From the NCBI GenBank assembly GCA_916610825.1, contig OU744448.1, positions 1,165,501 to 1,229,500 on the forward strand: a DNA stretch of 64,000 nt. Reading direction: 5' to 3'. This document shows positions 1 through 10,823 of the stretch, in pieces. The DNA comes from Haliclystus octoradiatus. Lineage: Eukaryota > Cnidaria > Staurozoa > Stauromedusae > Haliclystidae. A program made the position numbers and the translations under genes. Every line of letters starts with the position of its first letter. Positions within the stretch are counted from its first letter, which is position 1. The notes under the pieces were generated by a model. The model did not search any database and had not been told where the DNA came from. It saw nothing but the letters and a program-made list of their open reading frames with translations.

Positions 1-267
1 GAGAATTTGGATGTTAAGGTATTCTATTTATAACATTTTCCTAATTTTAACATCACATTTTTCCTCAAACAGATAGTATCTGATAGTGATAATTTAGTAA
101 CCTTTTTTATGTTATACCGGGCTATTATGTGTCACAGACCAAAACATTTGAAAACGCTGATACATTTGAAGAAATGATTTATAACGGCAACGTTGACTCT
201 ATTTGTTGTTGTTGTTGTTTATTTTGTCAACAATAGTGACATTTATTTGCCTGCATTATATTTCAAG

Positions 268-3200
268 GTCAATGAACATATTGAAAATTATTGTAAATCA
301 GATTTAGCTACAGAAAAGCGAAAAGTAAGTGTCTACCTTCTTATTGCTTTTAACCTGTGTTTTATAGCGTTTATAATTTAATTTAATCTTTTCTACTTTA
401 GACATATACTAACAGCTGTTCAAAGAAAGGCTGTAAACAGAGAGAGGTTTGTGAGGATTACATATATTGTATTATTTGTTCAACCAAGCTCTATTGTTTA
501 GCTAGCCATTGAGAATAGTGTATTTAATATTTTTCACCGGGGTGGTTGTTTGATTGATTAGTATTTTGAAGCTTGTGTGTGTTTAATAGCCGGATGCCCT
601 TCTTGGCGCCAACCTATAGTGCTCCTGACAGGAATTGAACCCGAGACCCTGCGGGATCCAACGTCCTAGCCACTACACGAAGGCCACTTAGACATCAATA
701 CAAAGGTTTTTATTTCAATAAACGTTCCTCAAAGCCATCAACAAAGTGCAACGAATAATACATAATTACATAGCTTTTCTAGGAACATAAGTTTCAATTA
801 AACATTTTTTTTACGAAGATAAATTATCTTCTGCACATTTTTACTTGTTGAACTATAAAACGTGACTACGGTTAACCCTGTTAATATCACACAACACTTC
901 ATGAAAAAGTTCATGGAAAATTGGTTTAGCCATTCAAGGTTTGAACTATTTTAAAGATTTGAACAGTTCAGGAGGTTTTTGATCAATACAGGAAGTTCAT
1001 GAGCTCAGCAAATCTTCCCACGGGTAAACTGTTAATACCGTAACCCGCTTATTATCACAATTTCCAACAGGACAATGATATTAACTAGGTTACATTATAA
1101 TAGGCATGTTGTCCACATAATAGCCTACCATTGAATCATCTGATTTTAAAAGAAAAATTATTATTTAAGATTCTATTGATGAATCATGATCATGGTCCGA
1201 CAAAGTTCGAAACCTGGAAACCTTGTTTGCGAAAGGCTAGGGAAATTCAGAAGGAAAAAGGCAAAATGTTGGATAAAAATCACGAATCATTAGAAAAATA
1301 TGAAAAATAATGTCATTACAATTACTTACCATTGATCAAAAACGTGAGATTTGCGAAAGGTAAAACATTTTATCGAACCATGATCATGATACAATGCTTG
1401 ATTATCAAACAGTATGATGAGGCCTGCAGTATATTTAAAATATTAAAATATTCCAGATTGTTCCTGTTCTGTGTGAATTATGTCGAAGAAACTATTGCCT
1501 ACGTCATCGTCATGAAAATGATCATGATTGTCCTGTCAAGAACGGATACGCAACAACAAGGTTGGTTCTACTTTTTTTACGGTTTAGTGTTTAGTTTTAT
1601 ACGGCACCTCTGTCTAGAAATATCAGAGACACTTTGAGAGTAATTGATTTGAGACACCGTTCATCTCTTTTTGCAGCCGGAATCAATCTACCAATCGCTC
1701 ATCTGCATCTGTAATGGCTAGGTATGCTGGTAAATTTGATATTGTTCATTGAGGTATTGTATGATCCAAAATAAAGCATTGTTGATTTATAGATTTGTTT
1801 ATTCATATTGATTGTAGTGCTGCTGCATCATCTCGGAATAGTACAAAAAATACAGCTAAACGAGCAGCTCAATCTGTACTCCAGAAACCAGCAAACCACC
1901 GACCACAGTTAGTAGAAACATTCGATTATTTAAATATGTTGTTTAGGCCTACATCATTTACATGTGTCCAATGTCCATCCTCCATACTATACAGTAGCTT
2001 ATTTTTGCTTTTGTTGTGATTTTCCATTGCCTATTATAAACAGTATTGCATAAGTTTTAAATACTTGTCAATATGTTTGTATTTAATTTTAACCTCTTCA
2101 AAGGACTGCCTGGCTGCAATTGTCACTTTCTGTTCTAGATGACATTGCTTCGTAAAATACAGTTTTATTTGATAATGTATTCACTTAATTTATCAAGATG
2201 GATCATTAAAAAAGAATTAACAAGCGTTTTCAATTTCTGTACTGCTAATCTTCATATGCAAGATATCAACTAAAATACTACGTATTTATGCACAACACTC
2301 TGGGTGATCAATTATCTTCCATTGTAACTTTACATGTAATTATTGTTAAAAATAATTCTATTGTAGCCTTTTGTGTCTGTTTATTTCTGCAGAGCAACAC
2401 AAGCATCTAGGTCTCAGTCTGTTCAACCACAACATGGTATAATGGTAAGTTAATAATCGTATGATATTCTCAAACAAACTCATACCCTCGCACATTATGT
2501 ACATAGTGCTTTCATAAATATTAAACTTAAACTGTCTGTTTATTTCAGTCAGAGAGTGAGGCATTATCTCGTGCTATCCAAGCTTCTTTAAATGAGAACA
2601 AAGGGACGTCATTGCAACAACCCAACACTCAAATGGATCATAATGGGGCAACCCTAAGTCAAGAAGAAGAGGATAGAATACTAGCTGAAGTTATTGCTCA
2701 ATCAGAACGAGATGAAAGGGAAAGACAACGGCAAAATGAACAGGTTAGAATTTTTATTTGTATTTCCCTTTTTATTTGTTTTTTTGCACGGTCATCATGC
2801 AAATTACATAGAGACCCAAATTACGGACAGGCATATATACCCCCTGCAAAAAACAAGTTGAATTCACAAACAGTTCATGAACTTTAGAACTTTCATAAAT
2901 ACCTTGTAAACAGTTCATGAACTTTAGAACTTTCATAAATACCTTGTAAACAGTTCATAAATTTTAGAACTTTCATAAATACCTTGTAAACAGTTCATGA
3001 ACTTTAGAACTTTTATAAATACCTTGTAAACAGTTCATAAATTTTAGAACTTTCATAAATACCTTGTAAACAGTTCATGAACTTTAGAACTTTCATAAAT
3101 ACCTTGTAAACAGTTCATGAACTTTAGAACTTTTATAAATACCTTGTAAACAGTTCATGAACTTTAGAACTTTTATAAATACCTTGTAAACAGTTCATAA

Positions 3201-4240
3201 ATTTTAGAACTTTCATAAATACCTTGTAAACAGTTCATGAACTTTAGAACTTTTATAAATACCTTGTAAACAGTTCATAAATTTTAGAACTTTCATAAAT
3301 ACCTTGTAAACAGTTCATGAACTTTAGAACTTTCATAAATACCTTGTAAACAGTTCATGAACTTTAGAACTTTTATAAATACCTTGTAAACAGTTCATGA
3401 ACTTTAGAACTTTTATAAATACCTTGTAAACAGTTCATAAATTTTAGAACTTTCATAAATACCTTGTAAACAGTTCATGAACTTTAGATTTTTTATAAAT
3501 ACCTTGTAAACAGTTCATAAATTTTAGAACTTTCATAAATACCTTGTAAACAGTTCATGAACTTTAGAACTTTCATAAATACCTTGTAAACAGTTCATGA
3601 ACTTTAGAACTTTCATTAATACCTTGTAAACAGTGCATGAATTTTAGAACTTTTATAGAACTTTTATAAATACCTTGTAAATAGTTCATGAACAGTTCTT
3701 GAACTTTAATTAAATGGCGCAGTTTCCATGAAACTGTGTTATACAAATGCTTATTGTATTAGACTATCTATACCTATAAATGGGAGAGTCTCTGTGTGGG
3801 TGGATGGGGTCCAGTTTTCAGCTGTTCTCTCGGTCAGTTTTAAAATAAGATACATTATTTGAGTTATGTAATAATATGTATCATTAGGATCGCTGTTTGC
3901 CCTTGTAGTTCGGATGGGCTTTGGTTTTTTATTCGGTTTTCTGTTTTGCATAACGTAAAAATATATCTACTTCCAGCTAGTTACTGTGTAATCCGCTTAA
4001 GTGCAAGTCAAAATAGCCATTTAACCGAAATTTTCACTTATCCAAAATCATTTAGCAAGGACTTGACCAAAAAATTATTTTGTTTCAAAGTTAGGTTGAT
4101 GATTATAGGGAATTTCACTTATCCGCATTGTGTCGATGTGGTTTACCTGTAGTACTATAGTAAAAAACCTAATTGTTGTTTTGTTTCTGTTTTTCTAGAA
4201 TCATCAGCGTCAATCACAGTCAAATTGTACAATGTCATGA
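268..4240 (+). CDS. ZFAND2: ZFAND2-type AN1 zinc-finger / UIM protein, 3' part (5' end outside window)
   Basis: Eight coding exons are visible: 268-324, 402-446, 1457-1560, 1677-1721, 1818-1907, 2393-2444, 2549-2743 and 4199-4240 (stop TGA 4238-4240). All junctions are GT-AG and keep frame, giving 209 residues. The first three exons rebuild an AN1 zinc finger: EHIENYC, then C-x4-C (CSKKGC), then CELC...C-x2-H-x5-H-x-C. Exon 2549-2743 carries two ubiquitin-interacting-motif-like segments, SEALSRAIQASLNE and DRILAEVIAQSE. The protein ends NCTMS, a CAAX-like prenylation box. In ZFAND2B (AIRAPL) the same order of AN1 fingers, UIMs and a lipidated C-terminus serves proteasome- and ER-associated handling of ubiquitinated proteins; that function is carried over from the family. 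The first AN1 finger lies upstream of the window. The last intron (2744-4198) holds a large tandem array. ZFAND2A versus ZFAND2B cannot be separated by descent here, but the UIMs and CAAX favour the B type. Confidence 0.88.
533..689 (-). mobile_element. tRNA-derived SINE (family 1), copy a
   Basis: On the minus strand it begins with a tRNA-like head: an A-box-like stretch around TAGTGGCTAGGACG and a B-box-like GGTTCAATTCC. The body contains GGGCATCCGGCTATTAAAC and ends towards CCACCCCGGTGAAAA. It lies in an intron of the ZFAND2 gene. Matching copies are at 8136-8323, 37555-37728 and 63516-63705. Confidence 0.6.
890..1015. repeat. Degenerate TTCATGAA-type repeat cluster
   Basis: Several imperfect TTCATGAA and GAACAGTTCA words occur here in the ZFAND2 intron. 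They resemble the better-preserved arrays at 2871-3700 and 32145-32550. No regular period remains. Confidence 0.4.
1191..1382. mobile_element. hAT-like MITE with perfect 8-bp target-site duplication
   Basis: The element starts CATGGTCCGACAAAG and ends TTTTATCGAACCATG, which are imperfect terminal inverted repeats. It is flanked on both sides by ATCATGAT (1183-1190 and 1383-1390). An 8-bp duplication with CAGGGTCC-type ends fits the hAT superfamily. It is 192 bp and has no coding capacity. Related copies are at 17630-17811, 59280-59434, 60513-60685 and 61194-61470. Confidence 0.7.
2871..3700. repeat. 40-bp tandem array (about 20 copies) with higher-order structure
   Basis: The unit is 40 bp: CAGTTCATGAACTTTAGAAC followed by TTTCATAAATACCTTGTAAA. 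Three main variants occur: A (cat-ga core, tttcat), A' (cat-ga core, ttttat) and B (cat-aa core). From 2951 the variants run B-A'-B-A-A'-A' twice and then largely a third time, so a 240-bp six-unit block was itself amplified. The core GTTCATGAAC is a perfect palindrome. The array lies in the last intron of the ZFAND2 gene and degrades after about 3630. Confidence 0.93.
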
Positions 4241-5035
4241 CTTATAATTAATGATGACTGTTTCCAATTGTAAATTATTAGCATGTTTTGATTCATGAAT
4301 TTATTTTTCAAGTTTATAGCACAATATTCAATTTTTAGAAATAATAATAATAATAATATAATGTAGTTGGGATATTAATAAATCAGTGTTTTACATACAG
4401 TACTGTATAAAGATTAACGTATTTGATAATGAATTAGACATTAAATACAATATTCCAATTCATCATTTGCTATAAAGTATGTAACCAGCAAATGTTTAAC
4501 TCTTTCTCGGTGGGCACTCTACTGTCGCTGATTTACGAATGAATCCAAGTGTGAAAGACACAGATATAATTTATGCCACACGTGTTATTCAAAATGAGTA
4601 GATAGTCGATCTATCTCGTTCTGAGTGAGATTGCAGAATGTTGGCCTTGACAATCATGAAGCATGCACACAAATTCCGTGATGAAATATTTTCAAATGTA
4701 AACAGTATATAGTCTATCGTGCTTCTATTTTTGCATGATTTTGTCATGATGTCCACGTGATCACCAAGACAACAAATACAAGACATGCGAACGAGACCTC
4801 CTAGTTCACTGACGTGTGCATGTTTGGAGAGAAAGGTTTGTGGCTCGTTTGCTGGCTTTGTTATTATTCCTTGTTTTGTGTGTGTCGGTAAAATCACCAC
4901 TTTTATGCCAAGAATATACTTAAAGATATACAATTTACTTGGTGATGAACAAATATTTTATTTGACAGTTCTATTTAACTTGAAAATGTTTGATTATTTA
5001 TTGCTATAAATAGAAGAAGGTATCAAGTTATCATC
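4241..5035. other. Intergenic spacer between ZFAND2-type gene and sortilin
   Basis: I see no supported gene here. It is AT-rich, with a short ATA/AAT run near 4336-4360. The sortilin promoter and 5' UTR must lie in it or reach across it. No convincing TATA box can be chosen because TA-rich words are everywhere. Confidence 0.5.
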
Positions 5036-7426
5036 ATGCTCCCCATTCTACTTCCAGTGTCATTTCTACTTGTATCATTCTGTTCAGCCGGTTCGCTGTC
5101 AACTAATTTGAAATCACTTACTGCAGATAATTTATCAGCTGTATCAAGATATCGTCGTGATTATGTATCTTCAACTTGCGATGATAACCGTTTGGCAGAT
5201 AGAGCTACGCATGTAAAAGAAGCCTTGAAAGGTGATAGCAATTTTAATTTGGCTGTAGCATGGGTTGGTACTGATTCATCGACGTTGCTCCTTCTTACAA
5301 CACTTGAAATGACATTTTTTATACGAATAAAAGCTCCATCGAAGTTATACGTTAGCCATGATTTTGGAAAAACATTTAATTTAGCTTCACATGCAGCCTT
5401 GAAAAATGCAGACATCAGGAAGGACTTCGGAATTATGAAAAGTCCCTTAAATCCTAATAAACTAATTTTAGTTTCCTATACATTTCACTCCTTGTTTGCA
5501 CCAAGTAAATCTAGCACACTTTACATAACAAAAAATGGTGCAAAATCATGGACAAAACGTGTTATTCCTTTTGAAGTCAGAGAAAGAGAACCATTACAAA
5601 CGCATCCAAAACAAGAAGATTGGCTTATCACTCAGAGCACCCCTGGTAGAAGGACTGCCGGTTGGGTATCAACTGACTTTGGTAAAACATGGCTGAAAAT
5701 GAAACAAAGTTCACAGATTGTCAAATGGGGTGCGTATGAGAACAAAGAACAAGAAACTATTTTTATTACAACTTCTAGTGGTAGTCTTTCTACTGAATCA
5801 GTGTTATGGAGATCACGTGATTTAGGAAAAACTTTCACACAACTTGTTGAACATGTATATAGCTTTGGTGTTCAAGGAGGATTTGTATTTGTATCTGTTC
5901 AATTACATGATAAGCCAAATCGTGTAATGCATGTTTCAACAAACGGAGGTGATAAATTCGAAGAGGCGGACGTTCCTGCCATTATAAGTGGACAGTTTTA
6001 TTCAATTGTTGAAATGGTTAGTGGTATGGTATTCCTTCATGTTGATGAAGTTGGAAATACAGGACAAGGAACACTTTACACGTCTAACACAGATGGTATA
6101 GTATATGCTGAATCACTCCGCAGTCATTTCTATACTAATTTAGGAGTCACTAACTTTTACCGTGTGCAATCAATGCGTGGTGTATATATTACTCATCAAC
6201 TGAACCCTGAGCAAACATTGTCATCTTTGATTACATTTGATAATGGTGGACATTGGCAAAATCTATATTTAACAGATCAACAATGTAAGGAAGAAAAGGT
6301 TTCTGCTGGTACATCATGCTCGTTACATCATCACGGGTCTTTCAGTCAACAGCGTGGAGTCCAGGTACAACCACCCCTCAGCCATACAAACGTCTACGGA
6401 ATAATATTGCTTCATGGCGGCGCAAGTGATGCACTTACTAATAAAACAAATGTTTACTTATCAAGTAATGGTGGTTACAACTGGACTAAGATATTTGATG
6501 GTCCACATCACTACGCTATTGCTGACCATGGTAATATTATAGTTGTTGTATCAAGACTGAATGCATCAGCATCAGAGCTTGAGTTTTCACTTGATTTTGG
6601 AGTTTGTTGGCATAAAATGACATTTTCAGATACACCTGTTGTTGTAAGAGGTGTTGTTACTGAACCAGGTGCTAAGACAAGGCGTTTCAATATATGGGGT
6701 TTTGACTCAAGTAAACCAGGCGTTGGTAGAGAATGGGTTGTTGTGACAGTAGATTTTCATAAAGTGTTTGAAAGAGCTTGCCACAAAGGAGATTATGTGC
6801 CTTGGTTTCCACATGCAGAGGGTACGAAAGGTGGATGTCTTTTAGGTATAAAGGAAACTTATCCACGGCGGAGTACGCAACAAAATTGTTTCAGTGGTGA
6901 GGATTACGAACCTGATGTTACCATCAAAAAATGTCCTTGTTCCATGGAGGATCTAGAATGTGATTATGGGTATTACTATGATAAGGGAAAGTGCATAAAG
7001 AAACCAGATATACCAGATATTGTTTGCATAGATAACGAAGCAGATAAAATATCTGATTGGCATGGTTTCAGACGTATTCCGGGTGACGAATGTGTTGGAG
7101 AATATCATACAGCAAAATATTTAGACGCGCACAAGCGATGCCATTTATCTGGTGATGCTATTTATGGCATTGACAAACCAATTGTAAAACATAAACATAA
7201 AGTTGCGCTGGTGCTCTTTTTACTTGTTATAATCGCCACCATCATTGGATTAAGTATTTATTTATTACGGCGTAGACTACGAAAGCATGGTCATAGACCA
7301 ACTTATAAATATTCAGAATTAGTTGGTCAAGAAACCGATTCTTACGTTGCTGTTGATGGACGTAATGGCAATACACTTACATACCATGATGACTCTGAAT
7401 CAGATGCTGAAATGCTCAATTTATAA
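5036..7426 (+). CDS. SORT1: Sortilin-like VPS10-domain sorting receptor, intronless
   Basis: A single open frame encodes a complete 796-residue type I membrane receptor. Residues 1-18 form a signal peptide, followed by a short propeptide ending at a furin-type site RYRR (38-41). The ectodomain has repeated Asp-box/BNR motifs typical of the ten-bladed VPS10 propeller (SHDFGKTF, STDFGKTW, SRDLGKTF, SSNGGYNW, SLDFGVCW). A cysteine-rich 10CC-like module follows. The transmembrane helix is about 723-744. The 52-residue tail keeps a YSEL endocytosis signal and an acidic end, SESDAEMLNL, in the place of the GGA-binding DxxLL of vertebrate sortilin. Known family role: Golgi-endosome and cell-surface sorting of ligands such as neurotrophin precursors, hydrolases and lipoproteins. 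Length and colinearity match SORT1 well. The missing introns are unusual because vertebrate SORT1 has many, so a retrogene or wholesale intron loss is likely. ATG 5036 opens directly into the signal peptide. Confidence 0.95.
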   Translation: MLPILLPVSFLLVSFCSAGSLSTNLKSLTADNLSAVSRYRRDYVSSTCDDNRLADRATHVKEALKGDSNFNLAVAWVGTDSSTLLLLTTLEMTFFIRIKAPSKLYVSHDFGKTFNLASHAALKNADIRKDFGIMKSPLNPNKLILVSYTFHSLFAPSKSSTLYITKNGAKSWTKRVIPFEVREREPLQTHPKQEDWLITQSTPGRRTAGWVSTDFGKTWLKMKQSSQIVKWGAYENKEQETIFITTSSGSLSTESVLWRSRDLGKTFTQLVEHVYSFGVQGGFVFVSVQLHDKPNRVMHVSTNGGDKFEEADVPAIISGQFYSIVEMVSGMVFLHVDEVGNTGQGTLYTSNTDGIVYAESLRSHFYTNLGVTNFYRVQSMRGVYITHQLNPEQTLSSLITFDNGGHWQNLYLTDQQCKEEKVSAGTSCSLHHHGSFSQQRGVQVQPPLSHTNVYGIILLHGGASDALTNKTNVYLSSNGGYNWTKIFDGPHHYAIADHGNIIVVVSRLNASASELEFSLDFGVCWHKMTFSDTPVVVRGVVTEPGAKTRRFNIWGFDSSKPGVGREWVVVTVDFHKVFERACHKGDYVPWFPHAEGTKGGCLLGIKETYPRRSTQQNCFSGEDYEPDVTIKKCPCSMEDLECDYGYYYDKGKCIKKPDIPDIVCIDNEADKISDWHGFRRIPGDECVGEYHTAKYLDAHKRCHLSGDAIYGIDKPIVKHKHKVALVLFLLVIIATIIGLSIYLLRRRLRKHGHRPTYKYSELVGQETDSYVAVDGRNGNTLTYHDDSESDAEMLNL

Positions 7427-7429
7427 TAT

Positions 7430-7435
7430 AATAAA
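7430..7435 (+). terminator. Candidate polyadenylation signal of the sortilin gene
   Basis: AATAAA begins four bases after the stop codon of the sortilin frame. A signal this close would give a very short 3' UTR, so a later site may be the one used. Confidence 0.4.
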
Positions 7436-8135
7436 GTCAGTTGCATTGATCTGTAACATTATTCTGGTTAGGTTGTTAATAGGTTAGGTGAATATATATA
7501 TGTCAGTAATCACAACATAGCACATAATTGAGTATGTATGAGATTTCGAACATCATCTATACATCTGTATTATATGGCACTACAGTATATGCCATTAATT
7601 ATTTACATGGAACTTATTTATTACATGTTATTTATGATAATTTCTCATTTTATAGGCTATCAATTACTACATGCAACCGAATAGTAGAATTAATTTTGAT
7701 ATATAATAATTATCTGAGTGTATTTGATGGTTTTTTGATGAAACTGAACATAAATTTAAATGTGTGAGGCCCTACCTGAGCAAACAACCAATCATTGAAT
7801 TCATGGAAATAGGCCTAATCACTAGTTATTGTAAAACTTGACTTCTTCACTTGCCAAATTGGTCATACTGTGATACCGGTAAGTTCATAAACACTTTAAT
7901 GAAAGTAAGCTACACAAACAAGAAATTATCCGCATTTTTATTAACTTTTCTTAGCAGATCATGAACTTGCAACTTTCTGTGTGCCTGAATCTCATTATAG
8001 AATATGTATGGCCTGCCGTAACTAATGCTTCTGACCGGAGGGTCCTGTGTTGAACCCCAGATACATTGTTTTTCATTATGAATCAAGCACACCATCAAAG
8101 CCATCTGTTTTTTGTTTTGCATTGGATTGTATCAT
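7436..8135. other. Spacer downstream of sortilin
   Basis: I see no supported gene. The region is AT-rich and leads into a SINE at 8136. It separates the convergent sortilin and GLIS-like genes. Confidence 0.5.
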
Positions 8136-8323
8136 TTATCCACAAACCGGGTAAGCTTGCAGCTTTTTTTCACCGGGGTGGTTGGTTAACTGGTTAGTAT
8201 TCTGAAGCTTGTGTACGTTTAATAGCCAGATGCCCTTCCTGACACCAACCTATAGTGCTCCGGACAGGGATTGAACCCAAGACCCTGCAGGCCGTGGTCC
8301 AACACCATTGCATTACACTAAGT
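8136..8323 (-). mobile_element. tRNA-derived SINE (family 1), copy b
   Basis: Same sequence as the copies at 533-689 and 63516-63705: a tRNA-like head on the minus strand with B-box-like GGTTCAATCCC, the body GGGCATCTGGCTATTAAAC, and a tail through an A-rich run into CTTACCCGGTTTGTGGATAA. It is one of the two longest copies. Confidence 0.65.
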
Positions 8324-8556
8324 ATCTGTTTGACCGGTTATGTTTGTTCAATTCAATGTATGTTTTCACAGCAATAAAAAACATATAATATCTGGTAGTC
8401 AGTAAAAGTTTGCTAATTCTCGAAAAAAAAACTTTGAAAATTCTGTTTCATTACAATTTCATTCTTTCCAAATTACACCAACCATCTCATTATTAATTCA
8501 TTATTTTGACAAGCAAGCTAATATAAATATTTACAACACATAGTAATAAGTCTATT

Positions 8557-10823
8557 TTATTTCATATGAGATTTGGAGTGTTTACGTAATGAGCTAGGGT
8601 CGGTATATGATTTATTACACCCAGGTGATTTACAATGAAATGGCTTTTTATCATAATGAATTTTTGTATGTTTAAATCTATCACTAGAATTAGCATAGCT
8701 CTTTGTACATCCTTCATATGGACATTTATAAGGTTTTTCACCTGTGTGAGTTCTCATGTGTATTTTCAAATTTTCAAGTCTAGCGAAACTCTTGTCGCAG
8801 CTATGAACAACGCACACATGAGGCTTTTCACCTGTATGTGTTCGAATGTGTGATAACATTTTATAACGTGCATTAAAGCTTTTCCCATTACGAACGCAAT
8901 CTTTCCACATACAATGAAACGTTTGTTCCTTCGTTGCTCTTATATGAGCTGATGTGACATGGTTACTCAAATCAGAAACTGATAAAAAATGAGTATCACA
9001 GTCCATCCATAGACAACTATGTAACTTTGGAATTGTTAAAATGTGACTTTCACCCAGAATATTTTCACTTAAAGTACATGGGCCACTTTCAAGATTATTT
9101 AATAGCGTCACATGTATAAATCTATTCTGAGTTCCATCGAGAGTGTAATGATCAGGTACTGATAACGCATATTTAAGTGGACTTTCAGGGTCTTTGATTC
9201 CAGCCTATAATCAAATCAACATATTTTGATTAAGCATATTAAATAGAATAAACAAACATTTGTAAACATATTTTTGAGGAGGGGGTTAGGTTAAGTCTAC
9301 AAACGAGTGCATCAACCTTTTTGATTTTCTTCCCCTCAATATCAAATTACATATCAATTTATATCATACCATATCGGTCTTTTATATCCTTTTGACAATC
9401 AAGGTATATCTGTCAAAAAATCAGTTGGAATTGATCTGCAGTGCCGCGGATAGGATAGGAATGGTGCGAAAGCCTTCTGTACCTGGTTGGTGCAGCGGTA
9501 GCTTTGTGTGTATCAAAAGTGTATGATTAACCCCCCCTCCTGAAAACATTTTCAACTTGATGTCTTTGACCAGAACCGCTATAGATCTGAGATCTACTTT
9601 CATGTAATTTAGAACAAATTGTGCGTTGGTAATTGAGCAAATGCTATTCAATCATTCTAACTTTATTCATCATTACCATTTTATTGTTATGGTGGAATGG
9701 TTGCAGTAGATGTCAGCCAGATTGCAGAGAAGGGCAACTGCACTCCCGAGATGAATGTATTTTCTTGAAAGATCGCTCTTGAGAAAATGTTTTCGGGTTT
9801 CACCCCTAATGAAACTATATTTTATTGTTTGAATTTAAAGAATTGTATATCCTTTAACAATAATTTTCAAAACTCTCAAAGCATTTGACGATTTCTGCAA
9901 TTCAAGAATGCTCTTGTCTTGTTGTTTTGAAGTTTTCATTCCTGCTCTTGATATTTTATTATTAGTGTGCCCGAGATCTCGGCGAAGAGCACCCTTCTCT
10001 GCATTCTGGGATTTCAGAGCGCCTGCGATGGCTCTGCCCGCGGACACTTCAATGGACTTTTGCATTCTTAGATAAATCTTGGATAAATAGTAACAATGCT
10101 AGATTATAGTATTCCCAGGAAAAATTGTCTGGCGGCTCAAAAGACTTATTAAATAAAATATTATCTCTGGGGCGGCTGACGGCCATGCCGTGCCCAGCAA
10201 ACTGGGCTATATCTGAATCCTATGCCTTTTCCATGAATACAGTAACAATAGAATGAATGTAAATCGCTAACCTTTTCATGATCATTATCTTGTGATGAGC
10301 TTTTCATTGAAGATGATTGCGAATTGCAATCCCCATTGTGCAGATCTTCCCTGTGAACTAGTGGATCAATGTTGCTAAGCAAAGGTTCATCCTCATTGAC
10401 AGATGATATTACAGGCTTTGAAGTCTCGCAAGCAGAACTGCTGATATTCTCTGTTTCTGAGCATTTTGAAGGCATATTTACTTTATCTGTGAAAGGTAGA
10501 CTAGTTGTTTCATCTTCATCAAAGACATTTTCAACACTACTGTGCTCACAGGTGGGGGCAGAAATTGAGCCCAAAGTTTCACTTGAAGTTGAAGGGAATT
10601 TACAACAATTTAAATATTGTTTCGAGTTCTTAGCATCTCCTTCAAATGCATCAGGACTAGGTATCCTGTAATCATCTCTATCTTTATCAAATTCATCTGG
10701 AGAGAGCAAAACAAACTCTAAATCGTGGACGTCTTTGCTGTTTGACACTGTTTTCTCAACATGGTTATAAACAGAATCTAAACCAACGGAATTTTTTGAA
10801 CATTCGTGAGATTCACCATCCAT
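8557..10823 (-). CDS. GLIS2: GLIS2-like five C2H2 zinc-finger transcription factor
   Basis: Two coding exons on the minus strand, 10823-10272 and 9204-8557, join in phase 0 (donor GTTAGC, acceptor ATTATAG) to give 399 residues from ATG 10823. The first exon is acidic and serine-rich ([20 protein letters not shown]) with no recognised domain. The second carries five tandem C2H2 fingers of GLI/GLIS/ZIC layout. Diagnostic stretches are [52 protein letters not shown] and [18 protein letters not shown] with SSDRFKHT is closest, from memory, to GLIS2 rather than GLIS1/3 or GLI. GLIS factors bind GLI-like DNA sites in the nucleus. The protein stops three residues after the last finger histidine, so it lacks the C-terminal region of vertebrate GLIS2. 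A short 5' exon further upstream cannot be ruled out. Confidence 0.88.
9425..9490 (+). repeat. Fragment of SINE family 2 tail
   Basis: AATTGATCTGCAGTGCCGCGG matches the body of the SINE at 15025-15390 and the fragment at 21244-21380. It lies in the GLIS-like intron. The similarity breaks after about 30 bases. Confidence 0.4.
9491..10271. other. Remainder of the GLIS-like intron
   Basis: No exon is supported here. A GC-richer patch at about 9700-10070 repeats the phrase TGCAGAGAAGGG in both orientations and looks like old mobile DNA. A 76-codon minus-strand frame in it (9835-10065) matches nothing I know. Confidence 0.35.

Noticed and set aside
2871-3700. CRISPR-like regular array
   Set aside because: The unit is fully repeated with no unique spacers, and the genome is eukaryotic, so it is a satellite-type tandem repeat.
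8635-8853. Plus-strand frame opposite the GLIS-like zinc fingers
   Set aside because: It is the antisense shadow of the zinc-finger exon.
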